The position numbers and the translations under genes are program-made. From Desulfuribacillus alkaliarsenatis (GTDB lineage: Bacteria > Bacillota > Bacilli > Desulfuribacillales > Desulfuribacillaceae), in contig NZ_MIJE01000032.1 in NCBI RefSeq assembly GCF_001730225.1, positions 1 to 64,000 of the forward strand: a stretch of 64,000 bases of DNA, in the 5' to 3' direction. Position 1 is the first letter of the stretch, and each line of letters starts with the position of its first letter. The notes beneath the pieces were generated by a model, which saw only the letters and a list, made by a program, of their open reading frames with translations, was not told the origin of the DNA and searched no databases. Positions 34,480 to 41,921 of the stretch are shown piece by piece.

Positions 34480-35928
34480 TTACACCTCTCTTTCTATAAA
34501 CACACTTGCTGGTATATGGATACCTGACTTTTCTAGACTGTCATAAAACTTTGGACGAATACCATTAGGGACAAGCTTGCCAATAATCTTACCCTGTTCA
34601 TCAACACCATCTTGTCTGAAGGAGAAGATATCCTGTAAGACTATCACATCACCTTCTAAGCCCTGCACTTCCGTAATATTAACAATTTTACGTGTTCCAT
34701 CCTTAAGACGCGATTGCTGGATAATTATATCTATAGCTCCGGCAATTTGTTCACGAATTGCCCTAATAGGCAATTCAATCCCAGCCATTAATACCATTGT
34801 TTCTAGTCTTGAAATCATATCCCTTGGGCTGTTAGAGTGGCCCGTTGCTAATGAACCATCATGTCCTGTATTCATCGCCTGTAGCATATCTAGTGCCTCT
34901 CCACCACGCACCTCACCGATTACAATACGGTCAGGTCTCATTCGCAAGGAGTTACGTACAAGGTCACGAATAGATATTTCGCCTTTACCTTCAATATTAG
35001 GTGGGCGTGATTCCAAAGATATAACATGCTCCTGCCACAATTGCAGCTCAGCGGCGTCTTCAATTGTTATAATCCGCTGATTATTCGGAATGAATGATGA
35101 CAACACGTTTAAAGTAGTCGTTTTACCAGAACCAGTTCCTCCACTGACAAAGATATTTAAATTTGCTTTAACGCACGCCTCTAAAAATATTGCCATATCT
35201 TCTGAAACCGTACCGAATTTAACTAAATCCTCAATGCCAAAAGGGTCCTTGGCAAATTTTCTAATCGTAATTGATGGTCCCTTCAAAGCTAGAGGAGGAA
35301 TAATCGCATTTACACGGGAGCCATCTGGAAGCCTTGCATCTACCATCGGACTACTCTCATCAATACGTCGTCCTATTGGAGCTACAATCTTTTCAATTAT
35401 ACTTAGGACATGCTCATCGTCACGAAAAGAGATGTTGGTCAGCTCAATGTTACCATTCCTCTCAACATATACTTGATTTGGACCATTAACCATTACTTCA
35501 GAAACATTTTCATCCATCAGCAGCGGGTTTATAGGACCAAATCCTGTTAAGTCATTAATTAATTCATCAACAATTTTTTTGCGATCTACCTTGCCTCGGT
35601 ATGATTCATCTTCTTTTATAATATCTATAACCATGCTATCTAGTTTTGGAATTATTTCCTCTACATTATCACCCTTAATTTCATCAAGGATTTTTTTATG
35701 CAGAATATTTTTTATTTCCTGATGTATTGGGTCTGGTCGTTTATTTATTTTTTTAACATTTTTAGTTTTTATTGAATTATTAGTTTTTATAGAATTATTA
35801 GCAAAAGACTCCCTAAAGCTGCTAACAATATCTTGTTGTGGTTTATCATTTATTGGCTCATCTATGTTAGTTGGGTTCCTATGAACTGTTTCTGACGTTT
35901 TAGACTGGATTCGTTGTAATAAGCTCAT
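34480..35928 (-). CDS. tadA: Tad pilus assembly ATPase TadA/CpaF
   Basis: A cytoplasmic hexameric ATPase that powers pilus assembly. The 482 residues include a variable N-terminus, then the secretion ATPase core: VSEVMVNGPNQVYVE, SPMVDARLPDGSRVNAIIPP, Walker A GGTGSGKTTTLN, TIEDAAELQL (Asp box), Walker B RIVIGEVRGGEALD, and the His box TGHDGSLATGHSNSP. AAGGAGGGG precedes the ATG. Its start overlaps the stop of the TadZ gene by four bases (ATGA). Confidence 0.95.
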   Translation of the reverse strand: MSLLQRIQSKTSETVHRNPTNIDEPINDKPQQDIVSSFRESFANNSIKTNNSIKTKNVKKINKRPDPIHQEIKNILHKKILDEIKGDNVEEIIPKLDSMVIDIIKEDESYRGKVDRKKIVDELINDLTGFGPINPLLMDENVSEVMVNGPNQVYVERNGNIELTNISFRDDEHVLSIIEKIVAPIGRRIDESSPMVDARLPDGSRVNAIIPPLALKGPSITIRKFAKDPFGIEDLVKFGTVSEDMAIFLEACVKANLNIFVSGGTGSGKTTTLNVLSSFIPNNQRIITIEDAAELQLWQEHVISLESRPPNIEGKGEISIRDLVRNSLRMRPDRIVIGEVRGGEALDMLQAMNTGHDGSLATGHSNSPRDMISRLETMVLMAGIELPIRAIREQIAGAIDIIIQQSRLKDGTRKIVNITEVQGLEGDVIVLQDIFSFRQDGVDEQGKIIGKLVPNGIRPKFYDSLEKSGIHIPASVFIEREV

Positions 35929-36779
35929 GCTTGCCCCTCCTTATCCTTGGTCTTCCTTAATAATCGTTGTAACAAAGAAGGTTTAGGTGGCTCAAAAACT
36001 GCTATTTCCCTGCGACTAGTGACTTGCTCGGCCATTTTGTAAATTGCCTTTGCAATATCTGTCCTTGCACGATTAGAGACAAAAGGCACACCAATATTTA
36101 TAGACTGCGACGTCGTTTGAAAATCATTAGGAATATATATTGGTGATGTCTCATTGAGAATTCCTGGAACATCGGTGGCTTGAATTACACTCTCCATATC
36201 GGAACGGTTAACAATCACTTGTACTTTGTCGCGAAAACCAAGGACATCAAGTGTTTCTATCATAAGTTTTGTGTTCTTTAATGTAGTCATCTCTAGATTA
36301 GTCACAATTAAAAGCGTATCTGTCTTATCTATTAAAAACAGACTTTTCTCTTGTAAGCCAACCTCAGTATCGACTATTACATAATCAAAATATCCTAATA
36401 ATAAATCTAATATCTTTTCTAAAACGGATGTTGTTACTAAATCGGCATATTCAGGCCTGTCAGGTGCAGACAGCACGTGGACTCCACTGTCGTGCAAATT
36501 TAAAGAGCTTATTAACGCATCGAGGTCAATTCTATCAATGCCTTCTATAATGTCTTTAATAGAAAATGTTGCTTGGATATCCATAGCAAGACTGACATCG
36601 CCAAATTGAAAATCAGCATCTAATATACATATTTTTTTGTTTCTCTTAGATAACGCTACAGCTAAATTAACGGCAAGCATAGTCTTGCCGACGCCGCCTT
36701 TAGCGCTACTAATTGAAATCATTTCGCCGCGTTTTATTTTACTTGGATTTTTGTTATCATTGAGTGTTTGATTGCTCAT
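35925..36779 (-). CDS. tadZ: TadZ/CpaE-like pilus-localising ATPase
   Basis: A MinD/ParA-type ATPase expected to place the Tad machine in the cell. The 284 residues contain SSAKGGVGKTMLAVNLA (deviant Walker A), CILDADFQFGDVSLAMD, and VIVDTEVGLQEKSLFLIDKTDTLLIVTN. The N-terminal receiver-like domain found in many CpaE proteins is missing. The ATG at 36779 is chosen because GGAGGGGG lies upstream; the frame extends further up but overlaps cpaB. The 3' end of cpaB overlaps it by 23 bases. Confidence 0.9.
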   Translation of the reverse strand: MSNQTLNDNKNPSKIKRGEMISISSAKGGVGKTMLAVNLAVALSKRNKKICILDADFQFGDVSLAMDIQATFSIKDIIEGIDRIDLDALISSLNLHDSGVHVLSAPDRPEYADLVTTSVLEKILDLLLGYFDYVIVDTEVGLQEKSLFLIDKTDTLLIVTNLEMTTLKNTKLMIETLDVLGFRDKVQVIVNRSDMESVIQATDVPGILNETSPIYIPNDFQTTSQSINIGVPFVSNRARTDIAKAIYKMAEQVTSRREIAVFEPPKPSLLQRLLRKTKDKEGQA

Positions 36780-37470
36780 AATTCGCCCCCTCCTTAGGTG
36801 GCATAATTCTGCTGTGGAGGATGAGTTGGATTTGTCCACGCTCCGATGCATTAACTAGGCTAACAGCATCAATATTGTTAAGCTCAAGTGTTACAGATGT
36901 ATATTCGACCTGTGGCTCTCCCTCATTAGGCTCTAACATCTGTTTGCCAATTGCTAAAACCTTTACCCGTTGCAATATAAGCTCAGATTGAACAACCTTT
37001 TCATCCCCTACTTTAACTAATTCACTTACAATCACATCTACATAATCATCAGGAAAAATCATATTAGATACAGACTGAACAAAGTTCAAACCAACGGATA
37101 CTGCCCTAAAACCAGTGTTTACTTTTCTAGATAGCATATGACTTTCTGATGCCTGTTCGTTGACACGGTGTGCTAATATAATTTCGCCTTCCTCCACAGC
37201 TGCTGTTGTGTATAACCCAGCTACATCTGCTATTGAAGAAAATGCTTGATAATGTACCGCTGATTCAGGTAACGATTTGACCTGTAACATATCATTTCTA
37301 ATAATAGTATTGGCGTTGATTCGTTCTTTGGCTACCACTACCTCTTTTGTTCGCTCGCTAGCAATAACCTCTGTCTGTACTTCATTAATATAATTATAAA
37401 AAAGGGCTGTAGTGATAAGACCCATCACAATTGCCAGTATGAAAAATATTTTTGATCTCATAAGTTTCAC
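36757..37470 (-). CDS. cpaB: Flp pilus assembly protein CpaB/RcpC
   Basis: The 237-residue protein has a single N-terminal transmembrane helix, a SAF domain (VVVAKERINANTIIRNDMLQ to EEGEIILAHRV), and the RcpC/CpaB domain with FRAVSVGLNFVQSVSNMIFPDDYVDVIV. It is the envelope part of the Tad machine; in this Gram-positive background no secretin gene (CpaC) is present, as expected. The gene lies nine bases after tadG. Confidence 0.9.
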   Translation of the reverse strand: MKLMRSKIFFILAIVMGLITTALFYNYINEVQTEVIASERTKEVVVAKERINANTIIRNDMLQVKSLPESAVHYQAFSSIADVAGLYTTAAVEEGEIILAHRVNEQASESHMLSRKVNTGFRAVSVGLNFVQSVSNMIFPDDYVDVIVSELVKVGDEKVVQSELILQRVKVLAIGKQMLEPNEGEPQVEYTSVTLELNNIDAVSLVNASERGQIQLILHSRIMPPKEGANYEQSNTQ

Positions 37471-37479
37471 CCCATGCTT

Positions 37480-38418
37480 TTATTTTACTAATCGTATTGC
37501 GTATGCCCCTCTATTAACTGCACCAGCTTCAATTGTTCCTCTACCTGCCCGTTCTATAAACATACCTGTAATGCTGGTATCTTTACTGTCCATAGGCTCA
37601 GTGATGTAAAAGTAGGCAAAGCCCGTAATCTTGACTTCTTTCATTTGATTTTGGTGGTGATTATATGGTTGGTATACAGGTACTAATATAACCCTCGAAC
37701 AGTTTCTATGATACGTTTCACCGACAGGGTGGGGACAAGAATCAATTCGCTGTTTAATAGATGACCTAGTTTTGCCTGCTATGTTTCCTGTTTGCGTATC
37801 AAGGATATCACCTACGCTTAACATGTTTTGATAACCGTATAGTAGGTTATCTTCATACCTATTTGCACCAGGACCACCTAAGGCTAATATCCCGAAATTC
37901 CCTGTATCAACATCTTCTTCATCAACCTTAAGCTTATAAATTGTATTATATTGTAGAGGTATGTTCTCATCGATTCCTAAGGGAGCTGCTCCGTATGCCC
38001 CTCCTATCGTAGCAATTTGCGCTTTAGCCTCTACTTCTACGACAACCACATCTTTCCCAAATATGCTCATAAACGGTAGGGACATTGGTTTTTGGAGTTT
38101 AACGTGCACATATTCGTTCATATTTATCTTTAACTCGTATAGACTTTCCTGCTCTTGGTGGGCGATTAAAACTTCAATTGCAACATTATTTACAGCGTTA
38201 TTAGAATTTGTTAATTCCTGTGCACTGGAAAGTACGGTTGCATTGGCTGTTTTTTGCAGGTGACTCTTAGTTACATATAATGTTCCACCATCAATTACAA
38301 GACCTGACATCGCTATTAACCCTAATAAAGCAAAGGCTACTATTACAAGTGTACTTCCACGTTGATTTTTGCAACCTGTCCCAAATAATAAACTTGTGAT
38401 ATATTTTATATGTCTCAT
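37480..38418 (-). CDS. TadG-like pseudopilin/pilus-associated protein
   Basis: The 312-residue protein has the TadG N-terminal pattern: NQRGSTLVIVAFALLGLIAMSGLVIDGGTLYVTKSHLQKTANATVLSSAQEL, a pilin-like helix followed by a von Willebrand-like or other external domain. Here the external part is about 260 residues and lacks an obvious MIDAS site. The ATG at 38418 is supported by AGAGGA six bases upstream; an ATG at 38433 has none. It overlaps no neighbour and is likely surface-exposed or pilus-linked. Confidence 0.82.
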   Translation of the reverse strand: MRHIKYITSLLFGTGCKNQRGSTLVIVAFALLGLIAMSGLVIDGGTLYVTKSHLQKTANATVLSSAQELTNSNNAVNNVAIEVLIAHQEQESLYELKINMNEYVHVKLQKPMSLPFMSIFGKDVVVVEVEAKAQIATIGGAYGAAPLGIDENIPLQYNTIYKLKVDEEDVDTGNFGILALGGPGANRYEDNLLYGYQNMLSVGDILDTQTGNIAGKTRSSIKQRIDSCPHPVGETYHRNCSRVILVPVYQPYNHHQNQMKEVKITGFAYFYITEPMDSKDTSITGMFIERAGRGTIEAGAVNRGAYAIRLVK

Positions 38419-38429
38419 AGGGATTCCTC

Positions 38430-38816
38430 TCATTCAATTCGAATAGTGGATTTTGTCTCTATCTTTAATGGAAATGTTATTATCTTTGAAACAAATGGAG
38501 TCATAATTTCCATAGGATATTCTAAAGTTATTGTTACATATTCACCAGATACCCGTTGATTTTCATTTAGTGAAATGTGCATTTGTAAATCTTCTTGATT
38601 ATTTACATGGGTATAGCTATTGATAAATGATTGCAATTCCTGATCATTCGCACCCAAGCTTGCTAATCTCACTGTTTCTTGGGTAGCAAGGTGTAAATGC
38701 ATGTTTGTATATAAAAACCTTCCAAAATCTATTACACCAATCAGTAGTATAATTAAAATGGGTAATAATAGAGCCATTTCTACAAGGGACTGCCCTTTTT
38801 CATTTTTCCTTAGCAT
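38430..38816 (-). CDS. TadE-like minor pilin
   Basis: The 128-residue protein shows the TadE signature at its start: RKNEKGQSLVEMALLLPILIILLIGVIDFGRFLY, i.e. a glycine before the prepilin cleavage site, a glutamate at +5 and a hydrophobic helix. The rest is a small external beta domain. The ATG at 38816 has GGGTGG five bases upstream; a GTG at 38825 is in frame but less likely. It overlaps the end of tadV by one base. Confidence 0.88.
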   Translation of the reverse strand: MLRKNEKGQSLVEMALLLPILIILLIGVIDFGRFLYTNMHLHLATQETVRLASLGANDQELQSFINSYTHVNNQEDLQMHISLNENQRVSGEYVTITLEYPMEIMTPFVSKIITFPLKIETKSTIRIE

Positions 38817-39328
38817 TAGAACCACCCATTTCCGAATAAACTAATAATTGCTCCAAGGGCAATTGCTACCCCATATGGATAAGTGAGCTGATGATTCTTG
38901 CGATTTACCCAGATAGGAGTCTTCAACCCTAAGCGTAAACTACCGATGAAATATCCAATTGCCTTCAATCTTTGTACAAAACCTTTTCTAAAGAGCATTA
39001 TCATAATTGCAATAATTGCCCCAAAAATAGCCATAAATAATGCTGTATTTATTACAAATGATACTCCTTTTATGGCTCCAATAAGTGCTAGTAATTTGAC
39101 ATCACCTGCACCTATGCCGCCCATCATATATGGTATTATAAGTATTAGTAGTCCTGTAAATAAGCCCATTAGTGCAAAAGTTAATCCTTCCCAGCCTGTC
39201 ATAACAATGTGGATAATAAGTGTAATAATCAGTGCTGGAAGGAGAACTTTATTATATATTTTGCGACTACGAATATCTGTCACTACACAAATTACTAATG
39301 TAATTATAAGTACTGCATTTAACCACAT
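38816..39328 (-). CDS. tadV: type IV prepilin peptidase, TadV/CpaA-like
   Basis: An integral membrane aspartic protease that trims Flp and TadE/G prepilins. The 170 residues contain about six helices and the two catalytic aspartates, in VVTDIRSRKIYN and GGIGAGDVKLLALIGA. It lacks the zinc-binding and methylase domain of larger PilD enzymes, as usual for the TadV class. The ATG at 39328 is chosen with GAGG nine bases upstream; a GTG at 39343 is the alternative. Confidence 0.92.
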   Translation of the reverse strand: MWLNAVLIITLVICVVTDIRSRKIYNKVLLPALIITLIIHIVMTGWEGLTFALMGLFTGLLILIIPYMMGGIGAGDVKLLALIGAIKGVSFVINTALFMAIFGAIIAIMIMLFRKGFVQRLKAIGYFIGSLRLGLKTPIWVNRKNHQLTYPYGVAIALGAIISLFGNGWF

Positions 39329-39350
39329 TGTCAGATACCTCACTCTCTTT

Positions 39351-39394
39351 TTTAGAAATGGCCTTACGCAAACGTACGTAAGGCCATTTCTAAA
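39351..39394 (-). terminator. strong hairpin between flp and the tad machine genes
   Basis: TTTAGAAATGGCCTTACG (39351-39368) pairs perfectly with its complement at 39377-39394. Lying directly after flp, it should stop most transcripts and let pilin be made in excess over the machine, with read-through feeding tadV to tadC. Confidence 0.85.
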
Positions 39395-39418
39395 AGTTAA
39401 ATTTCTAATTTACATTTA

Positions 39419-39601
39419 TTAAGGAGTATTTTCACGGTTGGTAACAATATTAACTACTCCATCATACATTTCAATGATTTGCTCTCTTAATAATGCCAAT
39501 GCTCCTACTACTGCTACTGCGATTAAACCTAGAACTAAACCATACTCCGTCATCCCTTGACCTTCTTCTTCAATTAATAATCCTTTAAATTTGTTTAACA
39601 T
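39419..39601 (-). CDS. flp: Flp/Fap-type major pilin
   Basis: A 60-residue prepilin. After a short basic leader, EEEGQGMTEYGLVLGLIAVAVVGAL shows the Flp motif: glycine at the cleavage site, conserved E-Y pair, and one hydrophobic helix that packs in the pilus core. The ATG at 39601 has GGAGG eight bases upstream. It follows the DUF192 gene with an 18-base gap and precedes a strong hairpin. Confidence 0.93.
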   Translation of the reverse strand: MLNKFKGLLIEEEGQGMTEYGLVLGLIAVAVVGALALLREQIIEMYDGVVNIVTNRENTP

Positions 39602-39619
39602 ATTAACAACCTCCAATTT

Positions 39620-39970
39620 TTATTTTTTAGTTTGTAATTTTAATATCTGACCAATATCAACTTTTTTCTTGTTAATGACTCCTACTGGAAGCTCTATGAT
39701 GTCTCTAGTATGCTTGTGAATACTTCCAATTGTGTTAGGTTTTAATTCATGCTGTACAGCTATTACCTGTTGTTTTTCATCCAGATAAACTACATCTATT
39801 GGATATCTCATGAAGAAGGTATGTATCGATCGGCAGGGGGAAAGATATAAAGCATTACCTTCTTGAAGTCTAGCTGTAAACATTAAACCCTTTAACCTTG
39901 ACCAGAAGCTTGTTGCCATCTGTACATCATCGGCTATCGTGACACCTGTGGTTTGATTGACTAACGCCAA
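39620..39970 (-). CDS. DUF192 family protein at head of the tad operon
   Basis: The 116-residue protein is a DUF192 barrel: VQMATSFWSRLKGLMFTARL, LYLSPCRSIHTFFMRYPIDVVYLDEKQQVI, and ELPVGVINKK. The family's function is unknown; it is often found beside Tad genes in Gram-positive bacteria. No signal peptide is present, unlike many family members. Translation starts at TTG with GGAGGG close upstream. It is the first gene after the c-di-GMP riboswitch terminator, so it is controlled together with flp. Confidence 0.88.
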   Translation of the reverse strand: MALVNQTTGVTIADDVQMATSFWSRLKGLMFTARLQEGNALYLSPCRSIHTFFMRYPIDVVYLDEKQQVIAVQHELKPNTIGSIHKHTRDIIELPVGVINKKKVDIGQILKLQTKK

Positions 39971-39987
39971 TATCCCTCCTCCTTCTG

Positions 39988-40029
39988 AAAAATAAAATGA
40001 TCCCTGCCTTCTTCCGAAAGTAGGGATAC
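39988..40029 (-). terminator. expression-platform terminator of the c-di-GMP riboswitch
   Basis: On the minus strand ATCCCT-a-CTTTC pairs with GAAGG-c-AGGGAT and is followed by a T-rich tail. It sits between the aptamer and the DUF192 gene. Confidence 0.75.
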
Positions 40030-40056
40030 TGCAATTGAAAAAAACACCCTAATCTT

Positions 40057-40138
40057 TCGGTAGCTGGCTGGCATAATGCACGTATGCATTGTAGCCCCTG
40101 TAGCTTTGCGTCACTGATTTTCATCAGCTTTGCCTTTA
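40057..40138 (-). ncRNA. c-di-GMP-I riboswitch (GEMM)
   Basis: The minus strand carries the conserved GEMM blocks: GCAAAGCTGATGAAAATCAG, GACGCAAAGCTACAGGGGCT (these two joined by T), a variable P2 stem built from AATGCATACGTGCATT, and ATGCCAGCCAGCTACCGA. A terminator and the DUF192-flp-tad genes follow. c-di-GMP binding should therefore set pilus expression. The direction, on or off, cannot be read with certainty from sequence alone. Confidence 0.95.
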
Positions 40139-40182
40139 TCGAGATTCAGCGATGTTTATCGTCCGAACCTTTTTATACTCTT

Positions 40183-40188
40183 ATTATA
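40183..40188 (-). promoter_or_regulatory. -10 element for the riboswitch-tad transcript
   Basis: TATAAT on the minus strand, about 45 bases upstream of the first conserved aptamer base. No good -35 box is seen at standard spacing. Confidence 0.45.
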
Positions 40189-40492
40189 CGAAGCGCTATT
40201 TAGATATACCATCCACCTTTGTTTTCATTTTAATACTTGATAAATAACTGCTATTGTCACAATAAAGACAAGTTATAAAAGCCATATAAAAAGACTATAG
40301 AACTATGCTTTTTGAACGCGCAATTCTATAGTCGTAGTAATATGGTATCAATAGAGTGTTATATTCCATATATTTCTGTTTTTGTAATTGTTCCAAAAAG
40401 ATTCCATAGTTCTATGTACCCAGTAAACTACCTACCCTAAAGGTCCCGCATTAATTATTAGCTAGGAATTTAGTCGCAAATGCTCCTTGTTA
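40189..40492. other. intergenic stretch with a 10-bp inverted repeat
   Basis: No gene was found. GACTATAGAA (40293-40302) and TTCTATAGTC (40324-40333) are exact complements with a 21-base loop. CATAGTTCTA at 40405-40414 complements TAGAACTATG in the first arm. The region is downstream of the isochorismatase-like gene and may hold its terminator or an unrecognised structured RNA. Confidence 0.5.
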
Positions 40493-41032
40493 TTACTTAA
40501 TAACCTTTAGCAGTTCTTTAAACTTATCTCCTTTAGACACTTTTAAAAGTTCGAACAATGCCATTTCAACAGTGGTAAAGCTTGCTCCTAGTGAAACGAT
40601 TTTTTCAATACCAGCATTTTTATTGGCTTCAGTTCTTGAAGATACAGCATCGATAACAACTTCAACATCAAAGTTTTTACTTAATAAGTCAACTGCCGTT
40701 TGATATATACAAATGTGTGTCTCTATACCAGCCAATAACACTTGATTCTTATTAACTGCTAATAGCCTATTAATAAAATCTTCGTTCTCGCAACAGCTGT
40801 AGCAATGTTTTTCTATAGGCTGCCAATCTGCAAATAATCCTTTAACTTCATCAACCGTAGCGCCTAACCCTTCTGGATATTGTTCTACTACTATGATTGG
40901 TATTTCCAAAATCTGTGCACCTTTGATAAGCTTTTGTAAGTTAATAAATAGGTTTTCCTTGTCAAACATTGATTGTGCTAGCTTACCCTGTACATCAACT
41001 ACTACTAAAACAGTATTATCTTTATCTAGCAT
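40493..41032 (-). CDS. isochorismatase-like cysteine hydrolase
   Basis: The 179-residue cytoplasmic enzyme has the alpha/beta cysteine hydrolase triad: Asp in VLVVVDVQGKL, Lys in PIEKHCYSC, and the nucleophile in LLAGIETHICIYQTAVDLL. The cis-peptide residues before the Cys are normal. YcaC/nicotinamidase-like relatives act on amides, but the substrate here cannot be told. GGAGGAGA precedes the ATG. It is a single-gene unit upstream of the pilus locus. Confidence 0.88.
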   Translation of the reverse strand: MLDKDNTVLVVVDVQGKLAQSMFDKENLFINLQKLIKGAQILEIPIIVVEQYPEGLGATVDEVKGLFADWQPIEKHCYSCCENEDFINRLLAVNKNQVLLAGIETHICIYQTAVDLLSKNFDVEVVIDAVSSRTEANKNAGIEKIVSLGASFTTVEMALFELLKVSKGDKFKELLKVIK

Positions 41033-41094
41033 AACTTATTCTCCTCCAATATATAGGTTGTTTTTTATTATTTTACATTATTTATTAACACAAA

Positions 41095-41118
41095 AAAAGA
41101 GATCATAAGATCTCTTTT
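41095..41118. terminator. terminator overlapping the ferredoxin stop codon
   Basis: AAAAGAGATC-ATAA-GATCTCTTTT is a perfect ten-base-pair hairpin with T and A runs on both sides. Confidence 0.85.
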
Positions 41119-41305
41119 AGCTTATAGGTATTGCATCTGTTGGACAGGACTCTGATGCTTCTCTAACACTATCTTCCAATTCAGAAGATACTGAGTCAGT
41201 TTTAGCTTCTGCTTTACCATCGTCGTTCCAATCAAATACCTCAGAACATATGTCTATGCATGCACCGCAGCTAATACATAAATCTTGGTCTACTGTTACT
41301 TTCAT
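41117..41305 (-). CDS. small [4Fe-4S] ferredoxin
   Basis: A 62-residue electron carrier. The cluster motif CISCGACIDIC is followed 40 residues later by SCPTDAI, giving the CX2CX2C...CP ligand set of Bacillus-type monocluster ferredoxins. An acidic middle (DWNDDGKAEAKTD) is typical. It is a single-gene unit; redox partners are not adjacent. Confidence 0.92.
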   Translation of the reverse strand: MKVTVDQDLCISCGACIDICSEVFDWNDDGKAEAKTDSVSSELEDSVREASESCPTDAIPIS

Positions 41306-41386
41306 AGGATAAAACCCCTTCCATTGGTATTGACAATTTGTTAATACACCATTGTCTGTCCATAGTTTTATCCATACTGGTTATAA

Positions 41387-41809
41387 CTATACGCTCATCA
41401 GTTTTTTAATAGTGGCAAGTATGCGCATAAAATACCCTGACTCTTCATATACATGATGGACTAGTAATTGAATAGTATCGTTGTCTGGGTATAGTTTCCC
41501 CAACTCAATTAATAGCTCAATAAACTCTTTGTTGAGTTTTTCTGCTTCTAATACTAACTTCCATACAGCATCGAACCAATCTGATTCAGGATAGGGTTGA
41601 TATTTTTCTCCTATTTTGTCTCTAATCTCAACTGCTTTTTCATGTATTGATTTCCATTCTTTTCTCATAGCGACCAGCTTGTTCTTCTGCGCTTCTGGTA
41701 TATTATCTATAGTCTCAGTGAAAACAATTGTGTGTTCATATTGGATGTTAGACCAAAATGATATTTCATAAATTGAATTTAATAACATAGGCGTAGTAAC
41801 ACTGTACAC
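41387..41809 (-). CDS. DUF2935-like helical protein
   Basis: The 140-residue, all-helical protein resembles one DUF2935 repeat: EISFWSNIQYEHTIVF at the start and HHVYEESGYFMRIL near the end, with histidines and glutamates spaced as in ferritin-like metal-binding bundles. Usual family members have two such repeats; this one has one. The GTG start is supported by GGAGG seven bases upstream. Function is unknown. Confidence 0.65.
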   Translation of the reverse strand: MYSVTTPMLLNSIYEISFWSNIQYEHTIVFTETIDNIPEAQKNKLVAMRKEWKSIHEKAVEIRDKIGEKYQPYPESDWFDAVWKLVLEAEKLNKEFIELLIELGKLYPDNDTIQLLVHHVYEESGYFMRILATIKKLMSV

Positions 41810-41921
41810 AATAATACCTCCTCAAAATATATTCCCTGTTACTTCATATGTTTTGAGAACAATTTGTGTGCATGCCTACGCCCAAATTATATACTATATC
41901 AATTTTGAACTAATTTAAATG

